From Anaerolineales bacterium (GTDB lineage: Bacteria; Chloroflexota; Anaerolineae; Anaerolineales; Villigracilaceae), in contig JAICQC010000056.1 of the NCBI GenBank assembly GCA_025938055.1, positions 1 to 15,980 on the forward strand: DNA of 15,980 bases, given 5' to 3'. The notes below the pieces were generated by a model. That model did not search any database, was not told the origin of the DNA, and saw only the letters and a list, made by a program, of their open reading frames with translations. A program made the position numbers and the translations under genes. Shown here piece by piece: positions 1 through 7,228 of the stretch; the first letter of the stretch is position 1; each line of letters begins with the position of its first letter.

Positions 1-109
1 CTTCGAGCTGTAGTTCGTACAGGAAATCGAGGACGTTTTCGTTGACCAGTGTCAGGTTGATGAGTTGGAATTTTCGCTATGGTACAGTGTAGTACAACTG
101 GAACATGAC
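1..109. other. left flank, no gene called
   Basis: These bases lie downstream of the flippase-like gene. On the minus strand a frame stays open from an in-frame TAG near base 84 to the window edge and would read roughly INLTLVNENVLDFLYELQLE, which looks protein-like. I see no ATG, GTG or TTG in that frame and no Shine-Dalgarno site. A next minus-strand gene may begin here, but I cannot set its start. Confidence 0.25.
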
Positions 110-1114
110 TTATTGATTCATTTCCGCGACTGTTTTGGCTCTCAGGGTTTTCAACTGCTCATAGACCCCAGACAGGGTTTGCCCTTCGCGCAGGAGACCG
201 ATACCGCCGATCACAATGCTGTTGAAATAGTTGTAGAAGCGCCCCGTCAACGCGACAGCCAGGGCTTTGGATTCATCGCCCGTCAGTAGGGTAATGGCGC
301 CGCCGAACGCGCCTTCGAAGGTGCCAACCGCTCCGGGCAGCGAAGGGACCGCCCCACCAAAGGCTGCCGCACCCAGCCCGAACATCCCCCAGACCATCTG
401 CGCCTCCGGGAAGAACGCCCGTATGATCAAATAATAGGAGACGATCGCAGTGCCCCAGTTGAGCGCCATCCAGAACAGAAAACGCAGGAACAGCCAGCCA
501 TCCTTCAGCACGCCCAACCCCAGGAAAAACGATTCGAGGAAGTTTCCGCCCATCCGTTGAAGAGTGGGCCAGCGCGCGCTCAAGCGATGGAATAGATCCA
601 GCGCCCACTGGTTGGAACGAGCCAGCACATAAAGAAGCACCAGCCCCAGGATCACGACAACGCCAACCACAATGCCAATGCGCTCCGAGCCCTCGGAACC
701 TACAACGAAAGGTAACGCGGCGAGGAAGACGGCTGCCGAAAAGCCCAGATCCACGACGCGTTCGATGACGATGGTGGGCAGGATCTCCATGAACTGCATG
801 CCCGACTTGCGGCTGAGCAAAAAGGCACGACCGATCTCCCCCAGACGGAACGGCAGAAAGTTATTCAGGAGATACCCCTCCCCAACCGACCAGAACACAT
901 CACTATACGATGGACGGTTGCGCAGGAGCGTCCTCCAGACGACTGCGCGCTGCGCCACCCATAAGAAGCCGATCATCATTGCGATTCCCAGCAGACCGTA
1001 GTTCGCGTTGCGGATGGCTTCCAGCATGGCGCGCAGATCGACGAAATACACGATCGCCGCAATAAAAACAATACTGATGACCGCACCGGGCAGCCAGCGT
1101 TTTATATCTCTCAT
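110..1114 (-). CDS. flippase-like integral membrane protein (LPG synthase TM / UPF0104 family)
   Basis: The 334-residue protein is very hydrophobic, with about eight predicted membrane segments (for example residues 10-26, 38-56, 122-138, 146-164, 208-232, 240-256 and 262-278). The conserved family signature is visible around residues 89-123: RLGEIGRAFLL, then an ERVVD motif at 118-122. A Gly/Pro-rich stretch (residues 249-273) matches the C-terminal half of the lysylphosphatidylglycerol synthase transmembrane domain (YbhN/AglD-like). The soluble aminoacyl-transferase domain of MprF is absent, so lipid transfer or flipping is the family-level guess and the substrate is unknown. The gene follows lepA in the same direction after a 78-bp gap filled by an inverted repeat. 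No strong Shine-Dalgarno site precedes the ATG. The family call is firm, the function is not. Confidence 0.8.
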   Translation of the reverse strand: MRDIKRWLPGAVISIVFIAAIVYFVDLRAMLEAIRNANYGLLGIAMMIGFLWVAQRAVVWRTLLRNRPSYSDVFWSVGEGYLLNNFLPFRLGEIGRAFLLSRKSGMQFMEILPTIVIERVVDLGFSAAVFLAALPFVVGSEGSERIGIVVGVVVILGLVLLYVLARSNQWALDLFHRLSARWPTLQRMGGNFLESFFLGLGVLKDGWLFLRFLFWMALNWGTAIVSYYLIIRAFFPEAQMVWGMFGLGAAAFGGAVPSLPGAVGTFEGAFGGAITLLTGDESKALAVALTGRFYNYFNSIVIGGIGLLREGQTLSGVYEQLKTLRAKTVAEMNQ

Positions 1115-1130
1115 AAGAAGATCGTTCCCT

Positions 1131-1190
1131 ATTCACCACAAAGCGACACGAAGGAAAAGATGTTAAACCTTTGTGACCTTCGTGGTGAAT
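1131..1190. repeat. degenerate inverted repeat of the CACGAAGG / TTCACCAC type
   Basis: The left arm (ATTCACCACAAAGCGACACGAAGG, ending near 1154) and the right arm (starting CCTTTGTGACC near 1168 and ending GGTGAAT near 1190) are imperfect inverted copies. They would form a long stem over about 13 nt of loop. The element lies between lepA and the flippase-like gene. There is no T-tract on the minus strand, so it is not an obvious intrinsic terminator. It resembles a widely scattered intergenic repeat type, and a related copy lies upstream of lepA. Confidence 0.6.
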
Positions 1191-1192
1191 AA

Positions 1193-2992
1193 TCATTCCT
1201 CATCTAGTTTCAAGACTGCCATGAAGGCGTCCTGCGGGATTTCCACATTCCCAACCATCTTCAAACGTTTCTTACCCTTCTTTTGCTTCTCGAGCAGTTT
1301 CTTCTTGCGAGTGATGTCACCACCGTAGCATTTTGCCAGCACATCCTTTCGCGTGGCTTTGACATTGGCGCGTGAAATCACGCGCCCGCCGGCCGCCGCC
1401 TGGATGGCGACATCATACAACTGGCGCGGGATCAGTTCCTTGAGCTTGGTGATGAGCCGCTGCCCTTTATGGAACGCGTCCTTCTGGTGGACGATGGTCG
1501 CCAGGGCATCCACCGGTTCGCCGTTGACGAGGATCTCCAGTTTCTGCAATTCGTCCGGACGATATTCGAGGAACTGGTAATCCAGCGAAGCATAACCCTT
1601 GGTGCGCGACTTGAGATCGTCGAAGAAGTCAATGATGATCTCGGAAAGCGGGATCTCATAATCGAGCTGGACACGGTGCGGCGCGGGATATTCCTGTTGT
1701 TTGAAGATGCCGCGGCGCTTGGTGACCAACTCCATGATGGGACCGTAGTAATCGGTGGGCGTGATGATCTCAATGTTCATCCACGGCTCGCGGATCTCAA
1801 CAACCTTTGATTCATCTGGTAATTCGGCGGGTGAATCAACAGGAATCGTTTCGCCGTCAATCATCACCACTTCGTATTCCACCGATGGCGCGGTGAAAAG
1901 CACGTTAAGATCATATTCACGTTCGATGCGCTCCTGTATGATCTCCATGTGGAATAGCCCCAGAAAACCGGCGCGGAAGCCGAACCCAAGCGCCTGGGAC
2001 GTTTCAGGCAGGAAGGTCAGCGAGGCATCATTGAGTTGCAGTTTATCCAGGGCTTCTCGCAGGTCGCTGTAGTCATCGGCGTCAACGGGATAGATCCCGG
2101 CGAAGACCATCGGCTTCGGGGTACGGTATCCAGGCAGAGGTCCGGAGGCTCGTTGCGAGGCGCTCGTGATCGTATCCCCAACCCGGCATTCGTGGACGGT
2201 CTTCAGTCCCGTGGCAATGTAGCCAACTTCCCCCGAGCCCAGTGCTTGAACGGGCTTCATCCCGGGCGCGAAGATGCCGATCTCGATCGGTTTCATATCT
2301 GCGCCGGTCGCGAACATGTGCAGGGTTTCGTTCGCCTTGATCGTCCCTTCAAACACGCGTATATAGGCGATCACGCCCTTGTAGGCGTCATAATGAGAAT
2401 CAAAGATCAGCGCGCGCAACGGGGCGTCGTCCGCGTCTTTTGGGGGCGGGATGCGCGTCACGATCGCTTCAAGGATCTGGTCCACGTTGACACCCTCTTT
2501 CGCGGAGACCTGTATCACGTCCAGCGGGTCCACACCAAGGAGCGCGCCGATATCCTCCGCCACTTCATCAGGGCGCGCCGATGGCAGGTCGATCTTGTTG
2601 ATCACGGGAATAAGTGTCAGGTCGGCGTCGAGCGCCTGGTAGAGATTGGCGAGCGTCTGCGCTTCGATGCCCTGTGTCGCATCCACCACCAGCACCGCGC
2701 CCTCACAAGCCTTGAGCGCCCGGCTGACCTCATACCCAAAATCCACATGCCCCGGAGTATCGATCAGATTGATCTCGTACTTCTGGTTGTCCTTCGCCGT
2801 GTAATACATCCGCACCGCGGACGCCTTGATGGTCACGCCCTTCTCGCGTTCGAGGTCCATGGTGTCGAGCATCTGCGCGGTCATATCACGATCAGAGATT
2901 GTGCCTGTGAGTTGCAACAGGCGGTCAGCCAACGTGGATTTGCCATGATCGACATGGGCAATAATACAAAAATTACGGATATAGTCTGTCAT
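1193..2992 (-). CDS. lepA: elongation factor 4 (LepA), ribosome back-translocase GTPase
   Basis: LepA binds the ribosome and uses GTP to remobilise stalled or mis-translocated complexes and to assist 30S biogenesis. From the ATG at 2992 the protein is 599 residues, the same as E. coli LepA. G-motifs are clear: AHVDHGKST (12-20), [13 protein letters not shown] (45-57), DTPGH (78-82), NKID (132-135) and SAK (163-165). EF-G-like domains follow, then the LepA-specific C-terminal domain with a Lys-rich stretch ([16 protein letters not shown]) and a [15 protein letters not shown] ending. An in-frame GTG at 3037 would add 15 residues. I reject it because the family starts at [12 protein letters not shown] sequence and a TATACT hexamer lies between the two starts. 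The message would have almost no leader and no Shine-Dalgarno site. Confidence 0.97.
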   Translation of the reverse strand: MTDYIRNFCIIAHVDHGKSTLADRLLQLTGTISDRDMTAQMLDTMDLEREKGVTIKASAVRMYYTAKDNQKYEINLIDTPGHVDFGYEVSRALKACEGAVLVVDATQGIEAQTLANLYQALDADLTLIPVINKIDLPSARPDEVAEDIGALLGVDPLDVIQVSAKEGVNVDQILEAIVTRIPPPKDADDAPLRALIFDSHYDAYKGVIAYIRVFEGTIKANETLHMFATGADMKPIEIGIFAPGMKPVQALGSGEVGYIATGLKTVHECRVGDTITSASQRASGPLPGYRTPKPMVFAGIYPVDADDYSDLREALDKLQLNDASLTFLPETSQALGFGFRAGFLGLFHMEIIQERIEREYDLNVLFTAPSVEYEVVMIDGETIPVDSPAELPDESKVVEIREPWMNIEIITPTDYYGPIMELVTKRRGIFKQQEYPAPHRVQLDYEIPLSEIIIDFFDDLKSRTKGYASLDYQFLEYRPDELQKLEILVNGEPVDALATIVHQKDAFHKGQRLITKLKELIPRQLYDVAIQAAAGGRVISRANVKATRKDVLAKCYGGDITRKKKLLEKQKKGKKRLKMVGNVEIPQDAFMAVLKLDEE

Positions 2993-3004
2993 AAGAGCGA
3001 ACGA

Positions 3005-3010
3005 AGTATA
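3005..3010 (-). promoter_or_regulatory. possible -10 box of lepA (TATACT), very short leader
   Basis: On the minus strand TATACT ends 12 nt before the lepA ATG, which would give a transcript leader of about 5 nt. No convincing -35 hexamer is seen at 16-18 nt spacing. This is weak evidence on its own; it is listed because four other genes show an even tighter arrangement. Confidence 0.35.
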
Positions 3011-3057
3011 ACCGAATTCATTCGCCACAGAGCGCACTGAATTTATTAAATGGATGT

Positions 3058-3118
3058 GGACACAGCGAGACAGTTTTCCGTCACAACCCTTTTGGGTTTC
3101 GCTGTGCCCTTAGTGAAT
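3058..3118. repeat. inverted repeat upstream of lepA, related to the 1131-1190 element
   Basis: Outer arms CACAGCGA (3061-3068) and TCGCTGTG (3099-3106) enclose an inner hairpin AACCC-TTTT-GGGTT (3085-3098). The right side (TGTGCCCTTAGTGAATTAA) aligns loosely with the right side of the 1131-1190 element (TGTGACCTTCGTGGTGAATAA), so the two look like diverged copies flanking lepA. It lies between the stop of the PH-domain gene and the lepA start. Confidence 0.5.
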
Positions 3119-3128
3119 TAAGAAAAGG

Positions 3129-3767
3129 CTATAAGTTAGACAGCTTTGACAGCAATTCCGCCTTCTTCTGCTGGAATTCCTCTTCAGAGAGAATACCTTT
3201 CTTGCGCAGGTCATCGAGCGCCGCGATCAGGGACGGAATGTCATTCGCGGCGCGCCCCTGGTCCCCCATCTCATCATCAAAGCCAAGCTGCTCCTTCGCA
3301 TTCAGCATCGCGGTCTTGAACTTCACCGGGTCACCGATGCTGCGGAAAACATTTGCTCCCACTTCACTGGCAGTCAGGATCTCGATGTCGCCATAATCGA
3401 ACAGCCTGCCAAAGAAGGTCTGGCTCATCTTGACGTCGTTCACCTTCTCGAGCGATGAGTCGACGACATCCTTGCTGAACACGCCCGCTGTCTGGATCAC
3501 ACGCCGGTTGGTGACAATGTATTGGCGGTTGTACCAGATCAGAAAATCGCGCACCATGCCGATCAGCGGAACGAGCACAAGGATAAGCCCAAGCGTCACC
3601 ATGGGAAAAGCCGTCATTGCTGCAAGCACAATGACCGAGACGATCAAAGCAATGATCAGGATGATCTCGAGGGCAATATTGCCAAAGAGGATGAACCAGT
3701 GTTTGCGCGCTCGCAACAAAATGCGTTCATTCTTCCCCAGCATTTCCTCAAGATAGTCTTTTGCCAT
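3129..3767 (-). CDS. membrane protein with bacterial PH domain and C-terminal SHOCT domain
   Basis: The protein has 212 residues. After a charged N-terminus (1-22) two membrane helices span about 24-52 and 54-78. They are followed by a bPH_2-type domain at about 80-158, whose hallmark is YIVTNRRVIQTAGVFSKDV, then VNDVKMSQTFFGRLFDYGDIEI. A linker leads to a SHOCT domain at about 178-207 (LIAALDDLRKKGILSEEEFQQKKAELL). This is the YdbS/YdbT-like architecture: a membrane anchor with a cytoplasmic PH fold. Function is unknown; roles in membrane stress or oligomerisation are family guesses. A good Shine-Dalgarno site (AGGAG, 3773-3777, 5 nt from ATG) fixes the start. It is divergent from the zinc ribbon gene and points toward lepA. 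Confidence 0.85.
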   Translation of the reverse strand: MAKDYLEEMLGKNERILLRARKHWFILFGNIALEIILIIALIVSVIVLAAMTAFPMVTLGLILVLVPLIGMVRDFLIWYNRQYIVTNRRVIQTAGVFSKDVVDSSLEKVNDVKMSQTFFGRLFDYGDIEILTASEVGANVFRSIGDPVKFKTAMLNAKEQLGFDDEMGDQGRAANDIPSLIAALDDLRKKGILSEEEFQQKKAELLSKLSNL

Positions 3768-3868
3768 GTTTTCTCCTTTTGGGAACGAGAACAGGATGAC
3801 GCGGTTATTTTATCACTTGCATTGGGATATGGAACTTCGTATCTCTCCACAGCCGAGCTTGATTCCGT

Positions 3869-3874
3869 TAAAAT
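3869..3874 (+). promoter_or_regulatory. -10 box of the FmdB-like gene, leaderless arrangement
   Basis: TAAAAT (one mismatch from TATAAT) ends 6 nt before the ATG at 3881, so transcription would begin at or within a base or two of the start codon. No Shine-Dalgarno site is present and no clear -35 is seen. Confidence 0.5.
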
Positions 3875-3880
3875 AGCAGT

Positions 3881-4264
3881 ATGCCCACCTATGACTTTAT
3901 CTGCAACAAATGTAATCAACGTTTCGACGTGTTCCTTAACTACAGCGAATACGGCAAAAAGACTGTCAAATGCGCGCACTGCGGCAGCAAGGACGTGCGC
4001 CGCCGCATGACCAGGGTCCGCATTGCGAAATCGGAGGACAGCCGCATGGACTCCATGGCAGACGAGTTCTCCGGCTTTGAGGGACTCGAGGATGACCCCA
4101 AATCCATGGGACAGATGATGCGCAAGATGGGGAAGGAAATGGGAGAGGAATTGCCGCCCGAGTTCGATGAGGTCGTGGACCGGCTCGAGTCGGGGCAAAG
4201 CCCGGAGGATATCGAAAAGGCGATTCCCGACCTGGGAGGCGACACAGACGGAGATGAGGATTAA
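3881..4264 (+). CDS. FmdB-family zinc ribbon protein
   Basis: The protein has 127 residues. The N-terminal 45 residues are a classic FmdB/CxxC-CxxC-SSSS zinc ribbon: PTYDFICNKC with Cys8 and Cys11, and KCAHCGS with Cys31 and Cys34, which would bind one zinc ion. The rest is acidic, rich in Asp, Glu and Met, and predicted helical, with no recognised domain. FmdB-like proteins are often annotated as regulatory proteins, but their role is not established; nucleic-acid or protein binding is an inference from the ribbon. It is the only plus-strand gene in the first 11.9 kb, divergent from the PH-domain gene (113-bp gap) and convergent with the ClbS-like gene. It has no Shine-Dalgarno site; a -10-like hexamer 6 nt before the ATG supports this start. 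Confidence 0.85.
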   Translation: MPTYDFICNKCNQRFDVFLNYSEYGKKTVKCAHCGSKDVRRRMTRVRIAKSEDSRMDSMADEFSGFEGLEDDPKSMGQMMRKMGKEMGEELPPEFDEVVDRLESGQSPEDIEKAIPDLGGDTDGDED

Positions 4265-4273
4265 CCATGTGGG

Positions 4274-4291
4274 CGACGGCAGCTGCCGTCG
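4274..4291. terminator. perfect 18-bp palindrome between convergent genes
   Basis: CGACGGCAGCTGCCGTCG is a perfect palindrome that could form a 7-bp GC-rich stem with an AGCT tetraloop. It sits 9 bp after the zinc ribbon stop and 10 bp after the convergent gene's stop. On the plus strand it is followed by a loosely T-rich stretch, and on the minus strand there is no T-tract. A bidirectional terminator is the likeliest role, but it is not a canonical one. Confidence 0.5.
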
Positions 4292-4301
4292 TCTACGTTG
4301 T

Positions 4302-4802
4302 TTATAACATTTTCTCGATCGTCTCGCGGTGTTCTTCAAAATGCTCGCTGGTATCGCCGAGCACCCACATCAGGAGCGGACGTTTCTCGGGGTCATCGGC
4401 ATGACGCGGCTTCATTAGATCTTCAAAAGACATGGAGTCGAGCTTCGCCACCAATTTCTCGTAGACCTGATTCAATTCATCCATTACATCTTCAAACGTG
4501 CGGTCTTTATTGCGTTCGAAGAGCACGGGATTGATCACTTCCATGTCCCAATCCCTGGTCACTTCTTCAGGAACGCGGAATACTTCATGTGATGGGCGGC
4601 GATCTATATGGTAACCCATCAGTGCATTCATCCACTCGGCAAGGTGGGCAAGGTTATCCTTCGGCGACCAGCCGCCCTCATCGGGTGTAGTGATCTTCCC
4701 CGCTGCCTCGAGCTTTGCAACGATAGCCATCAGAGACTTCCACTCGCGCCGGATGGCGGACATCAATTCGGCTTTGCTCCCGGGAACCCATTGTTCGGTC
4801 AT
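4302..4802 (-). CDS. ClbS/DfsB-like (DinB superfamily) four-helix bundle protein
   Basis: The protein has 166 residues and is predicted all-helical. The N-terminal SKAELMSAIRREWKSL, the central GGWSPKDNLAHLAEWMNALMGYH (residues 43-65) and the C-terminal TSEHFEEHRETI match the DUF1706/ClbS pattern. Trp45, Lys48-Asp49 and His53 sit in the conserved block, and C-terminal histidines (154, 158) could complete a DinB-type metal or substrate pocket. ClbS itself is a cyclopropane hydrolase that protects against colibactin, but most relatives have no known substrate, so no resistance role should be assumed. AAAGGA at 4812-4817 lies 9 nt before the ATG. The gene follows the peptidase E-like gene in the same direction, separated by an inserted repeat element. 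Confidence 0.7.
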   Translation of the reverse strand: MTEQWVPGSKAELMSAIRREWKSLMAIVAKLEAAGKITTPDEGGWSPKDNLAHLAEWMNALMGYHIDRRPSHEVFRVPEEVTRDWDMEVINPVLFERNKDRTFEDVMDELNQVYEKLVAKLDSMSFEDLMKPRHADDPEKRPLLMWVLGDTSEHFEEHRETIEKML

Positions 4803-4822
4803 AGCTTCATATCCTTTCTACT

Positions 4823-4978
4823 GTCATTGCGAGGGTGCTTTTCCCGAAGCAATCCCCGGTTTTAATGGGATTTCCTCACTCAAATTCATGATGAGATTGC
4901 TCACCTGTACTCGATTTGCTAAGCAAATCGTGCGGTGTCAGTGTCGCCACCCGAAGAGCGCTGGTGACTCGCAATGAC
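4823..4978. repeat. 156-bp GTCATTGCGAG inverted-repeat element
   Basis: The ends are perfect inverted repeats: GTCATTGCGAG (4823-4833) and CTCGCAATGAC (4968-4978). Inside are a GAAGCAATC motif, an AATCCC...GGGATT pair and a hairpin CGATTTGC-TAA-GCAAATCG (4912-4930). This matches the widely scattered GTCATTGCGAG...GAAGCAATC repeat seen between genes in many bacteria, and there is no protein of its own. It fills the whole gap between the ClbS-like and peptidase genes and runs into the peptidase reading frame, whose stop codon lies in the inner hairpin. Confidence 0.7.
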
Positions 4979-5644
4979 GAAACCCTGCTCAAGTTTTTCT
5001 TTTTCCGCGCCCTTGCGCAGGATCCAGGCGTTCCCGCGCACAAGCGTTGTTTTCTTGCCGTCGACTTTTGCATAAGCGCCATTGCTCAGCAGGATCACCG
5101 GATTGTCGTGGAAGAAATGATAGTCGGACAACCAGTCATCGTGCACAGATTGGCCGTACCCATCGTCAGCGTAGTGCGCAAAGAAGTTGAACGGGACCAG
5201 GTTCAAACCGTCAAAGTGAGGCGTCTCGACGGTGTTCATATCGTTAGCGGTGAGGATGTTGGGTCCGCACAGGATCATACCGGCGCTGAATCCGACGAAG
5301 GGCAAACCGGACTGGAGCTTCTTGCGCAGGTAGGGCATCACGCCGCTGAGATGCAGGCGGTGGTTGAGAAGGAACGTATTGCCGCCGGGGACATACACCA
5401 GCGCCGCGCGGCGCAGAACATCTTCGATCTCTTTCTGGGTCATCAACTCCGTATTGACCGTTTCCAGCCGAGCCAACCCACGGAATGATTTTTCATTCAA
5501 CTCCATCCATCGTTCGGCGTAGAGTGAGGCGAGCGGCAGGTACGCAACGACCGGATCATCCTTGTCTTCGAGATAAGGACGGCTTGCTTCGACGATATAG
5601 CGGATGTCGTCTTCGCCTGGGGTGGAAAAGAGATGAAGCTGCAT
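4919..5644 (-). CDS. peptidase E-like serine peptidase (S51, class I glutamine amidotransferase-like fold)
   Basis: The protein has 241 residues. Family S51 enzymes cleave Asp-X dipeptides in the cytoplasm. The nucleophile elbow GFSAGM gives Ser120; GGNTF is at 87-91; Asp135 and His157 (FNFFAHY) fall at the same numbers as the Ser120, Asp135 and His157 triad I recall for enteric PepE. The core ends near residue 210. Residues 223-241 and the stop codon are encoded by the repeat element at 4823-4978, so the tail looks acquired and probably replaces the native end. No good Shine-Dalgarno site precedes the ATG at 5644. An 8+2+8 inverted repeat lies just upstream. Cyanophycinase is a related alternative, but the length and motifs fit PepE better. 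Confidence 0.8.
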   Translation of the reverse strand: MQLHLFSTPGEDDIRYIVEASRPYLEDKDDPVVAYLPLASLYAERWMELNEKSFRGLARLETVNTELMTQKEIEDVLRRAALVYVPGGNTFLLNHRLHLSGVMPYLRKKLQSGLPFVGFSAGMILCGPNILTANDMNTVETPHFDGLNLVPFNFFAHYADDGYGQSVHDDWLSDYHFFHDNPVILLSNGAYAKVDGKKTTLVRGNAWILRKGAEKEKLEQGFVIASHQRSSGGDTDTARFA

Positions 5645-5672
5645 CTACAGAGTGCCGCCTAATTTACTTAAC

Positions 5673-5690
5673 TTGAAATTTGAATTTCAA
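5673..5690. promoter_or_regulatory. inverted repeat upstream of the peptidase gene, possible operator
   Basis: TTGAAATT-TG-AATTTCAA is a perfect 8-bp inverted repeat with a 2-bp centre, 29 bp upstream of the peptidase ATG and downstream of map. The size and AT-rich symmetry suit a dimeric repressor, but no cognate regulator is identifiable and chance is possible. Confidence 0.35.
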
Positions 5691-5726
5691 CATGAGTCAG
5701 AGTCAAAAGTTAACCTAAAACTGAGA

Positions 5727-6476
5727 CTAGCGGTAGAGAGTGAGGATAATCGGTTCGTTCCTGGTTACGACAATCGTGTGCTCGAACTGCGCGGCGATGG
5801 CGCGGTCAGACGTGCGCAGAGACCAGCCATCACCTTCTTGGATCACGCGTCCCACGCCGGTAGTGAGGAACGGTTCGATGGCAAGGACCAGCCCATCGTT
5901 CAGCATGCGACGGTCATTCGGGTTATAGAAGTTCAGGATCTCCCTTGGATTCTCGTGCAATTTGCGACCGATACCGTGTCCCGTCAAGTCGTAGATAACG
6001 TTGTAGCCGCGCTTGTGCGCTTCGTTCTGGACCGTCCGTCCGATTCCGTTTAACGGATTGCCTGCCTTCGCCGCGTGAAGTGTCTTCATCAGAGTCGCTT
6101 TGGTCGCTTCGAGCAGTTTCTGTAGATTGCGGTCACGCTTTGAAACCACCAGCGACGCCCCCGTATCGGCATAATAGCCATCGAGCTCTGCAGAGACGTC
6201 AATGTGGATCAGCTCGCCTTCCTGCAAAACGTGCTCATCCGGAATCCCGTGCGCAATGACAGGCGAAACGCTGATACAGGTCGCCGCGGGATAATTGTAG
6301 GTGATCTGAGGAGCAGAGCGCGCGCCCTCCGCTTCGAGGAAGGCGCGACCGATCTCGTCGAGCTCGCGCGTCGTCATCCCGGCGCGCGTCGCATCCATCA
6401 TCCTGCGCAGGGTCTCGGCGCAGACGCGTCCAATGGCTTTTAAGTATTCAATATCTTGTTGAGAATCCGCTGTCAT
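5727..6476 (-). CDS. map: methionine aminopeptidase type I
   Basis: Map removes the initiator methionine from nascent proteins using two divalent metal ions. The protein has 249 residues from the ATG at 6476. The five metal ligands are all visible: Asp93 (HIDVS), Asp104 (YADTG), His167 (TGHGIG), Glu201 (AIEPF) and Glu232 (FEHTI); His76 (AHGIPD) is the substrate-contacting histidine. There is no N-terminal zinc-finger extension, as in short bacterial type I enzymes. The reading frame stays open 91 codons upstream, but that stretch overlaps the tmk 3' end and its terminator, so I reject it. TACAAT ends 6 nt before the chosen ATG with no Shine-Dalgarno site, pointing to a leaderless message separate from tmk. 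Confidence 0.96.
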   Translation of the reverse strand: MTADSQQDIEYLKAIGRVCAETLRRMMDATRAGMTTRELDEIGRAFLEAEGARSAPQITYNYPAATCISVSPVIAHGIPDEHVLQEGELIHIDVSAELDGYYADTGASLVVSKRDRNLQKLLEATKATLMKTLHAAKAGNPLNGIGRTVQNEAHKRGYNVIYDLTGHGIGRKLHENPREILNFYNPNDRRMLNDGLVLAIEPFLTTGVGRVIQEGDGWSLRTSDRAIAAQFEHTIVVTRNEPIILTLYR

Positions 6477-6482
6477 ACGCAA

Positions 6483-6512
6483 ATTGTAACGCAAAGTCTT
6501 GCCAAACAAAAA
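6483..6512 (-). promoter_or_regulatory. map promoter, leaderless arrangement
   Basis: On the minus strand TACAAT (6483-6488, one mismatch from consensus) ends 6 nt before the map ATG. A weak -35-like TTTTTG or TTTTGT lies 17-18 nt upstream, inside the T-tract of the preceding tmk terminator, so the terminator tail and the promoter overlap. Confidence 0.5.
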
Positions 6513-6541
6513 CTCCTCTCTGCTCTTGAAAGTTGAGAGGA
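6506..6541 (-). terminator. intrinsic terminator after tmk
   Basis: Read on the minus strand: TCCTCTC, a 14-nt loop, GAGAGGA, then GTTTTTGTTT. The 7-bp stem followed at once by a T-rich tract 40 bp after the tmk stop fits rho-independent termination, with a large loop and modest stem strength. Confidence 0.6.
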
Positions 6542-6580
6542 CTGTAGTCAAAAGGTTAAATCTACTCCAGGCTACTGATC

Positions 6581-7192
6581 TTATTTCAATCGTTCCAATA
6601 TGACTTGTCTCAGCTCTTCCTGCACATCGTCCCACTTCCTGCCCGAGTCGACGACCACCCAGCGACTCGGCTCGGCTTTTATCATCTCCAGATATCCTGC
6701 ACGCACGCGCTGGTGGAATTCGACGGTGTAGGCATCGAGGCGGTTCCACTCGTTGTCTTTCTTCTTTCTTCTTAACCCCTCCTCCACATCTACATCCAGC
6801 AAAACCGTGAGAGCAGGGTCCAACCCCCCCGTCGCGTACTTCACCAGCGTGCGCACCTGTTGCAGGTCTTGTTGATGCCCGTAGCCCTGGTACGCGATGG
6901 TCGAGTCGTAATAGCGGTCCGAGATGACAATTTCCCCATCATTCAGACGCGACTTGATGACCTGCTCCACGATCTGGGCGCGCGCCGCCTGGTAGAGCAG
7001 CGTCTCTGTGCGCGGGTGCATTTCCACATTCTTCAAATCATGGATCACCTCCCGGATCTGCTCGCCAATGGATGTCCCACCCGGCTCGCGCGTAGGGAAT
7101 ACGATATGACCCTTCTCACGTAAATATTCCACAAGATAGGGAATGTGCGAAGTTTTGCCCGATCCTTCGGGTCCTTCCAGTGTGATGAACAT
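6581..7192 (-). CDS. tmk: thymidylate kinase
   Basis: Tmk phosphorylates dTMP to dTDP with ATP in the cytoplasm. The protein has 203 residues from the ATG at 7192. The P-loop GPEGSGKT (7-14) lacks the Arg of type I enzymes. TREPGGT (34-40) and SDRYYDSTIAYQG (91-103) bind nucleotide, and the LID (RRKKKDNEWNRLD, 141-153) carries the basic residues, so this is a type II bacterial enzyme of usual length. A start nine codons upstream is in frame, but that ATG lies upstream of the -10 box; TATACT ends 6 nt before the chosen ATG, arguing for leaderless initiation here. It lies between the R3H/AAA gene and map, with its own promoter and terminator. Confidence 0.95.
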   Translation of the reverse strand: MFITLEGPEGSGKTSHIPYLVEYLREKGHIVFPTREPGGTSIGEQIREVIHDLKNVEMHPRTETLLYQAARAQIVEQVIKSRLNDGEIVISDRYYDSTIAYQGYGHQQDLQQVRTLVKYATGGLDPALTVLLDVDVEEGLRRKKKDNEWNRLDAYTVEFHQRVRAGYLEMIKAEPSRWVVVDSGRKWDDVQEELRQVILERLK

Positions 7193-7198
7193 GAGGAA

Positions 7199-7228
7199 AG
7201 TATACAGGTAGAAAGGCATAAATGTAAA
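7199..7228 (-). promoter_or_regulatory. tmk promoter (TTTACA-18-TATACT), leaderless arrangement
   Basis: On the minus strand TTTACA (7223-7228, 5/6 match to TTGACA) and TATACT (7199-7204, 5/6 match to TATAAT) are separated by 18 nt. The ATG follows 6 nt after the -10. Both hexamers lie in copies of a 12-nt repeat (TACCTGTTTACA and TACCTGTATACT). Confidence 0.7.

Noticed and set aside
1367..1386. 9-bp perfect inverted repeat inside lepA (GGCGCGTGA-AA-TCACGCGCC)
   Set aside because: It lies in conserved LepA coding sequence (VISRANVKA) and is explained by codon choice.
2993..3037. 15-codon GTG-started extension of LepA
   Set aside because: The ATG at 2992 gives 599 residues, the E. coli length, and a TATACT box lies inside the extension.
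2036..3040. Long plus-strand open frame opposite lepA
   Set aside because: It is antisense to strongly conserved lepA coding sequence and is a shadow of a high-G+C gene.
4302..4802. Colibactin-type resistance or toxin-defence role for the ClbS-like protein
   Set aside because: Only the fold family is supported; no biosynthetic genes are nearby and most relatives have unknown substrates.
6477..6749. 91-codon N-terminal extension of map
   Set aside because: It overlaps the tmk 3' end and the tmk terminator, shows no protein-like sequence, and the ATG at 6476 gives the standard Map length with a -10 box in front.
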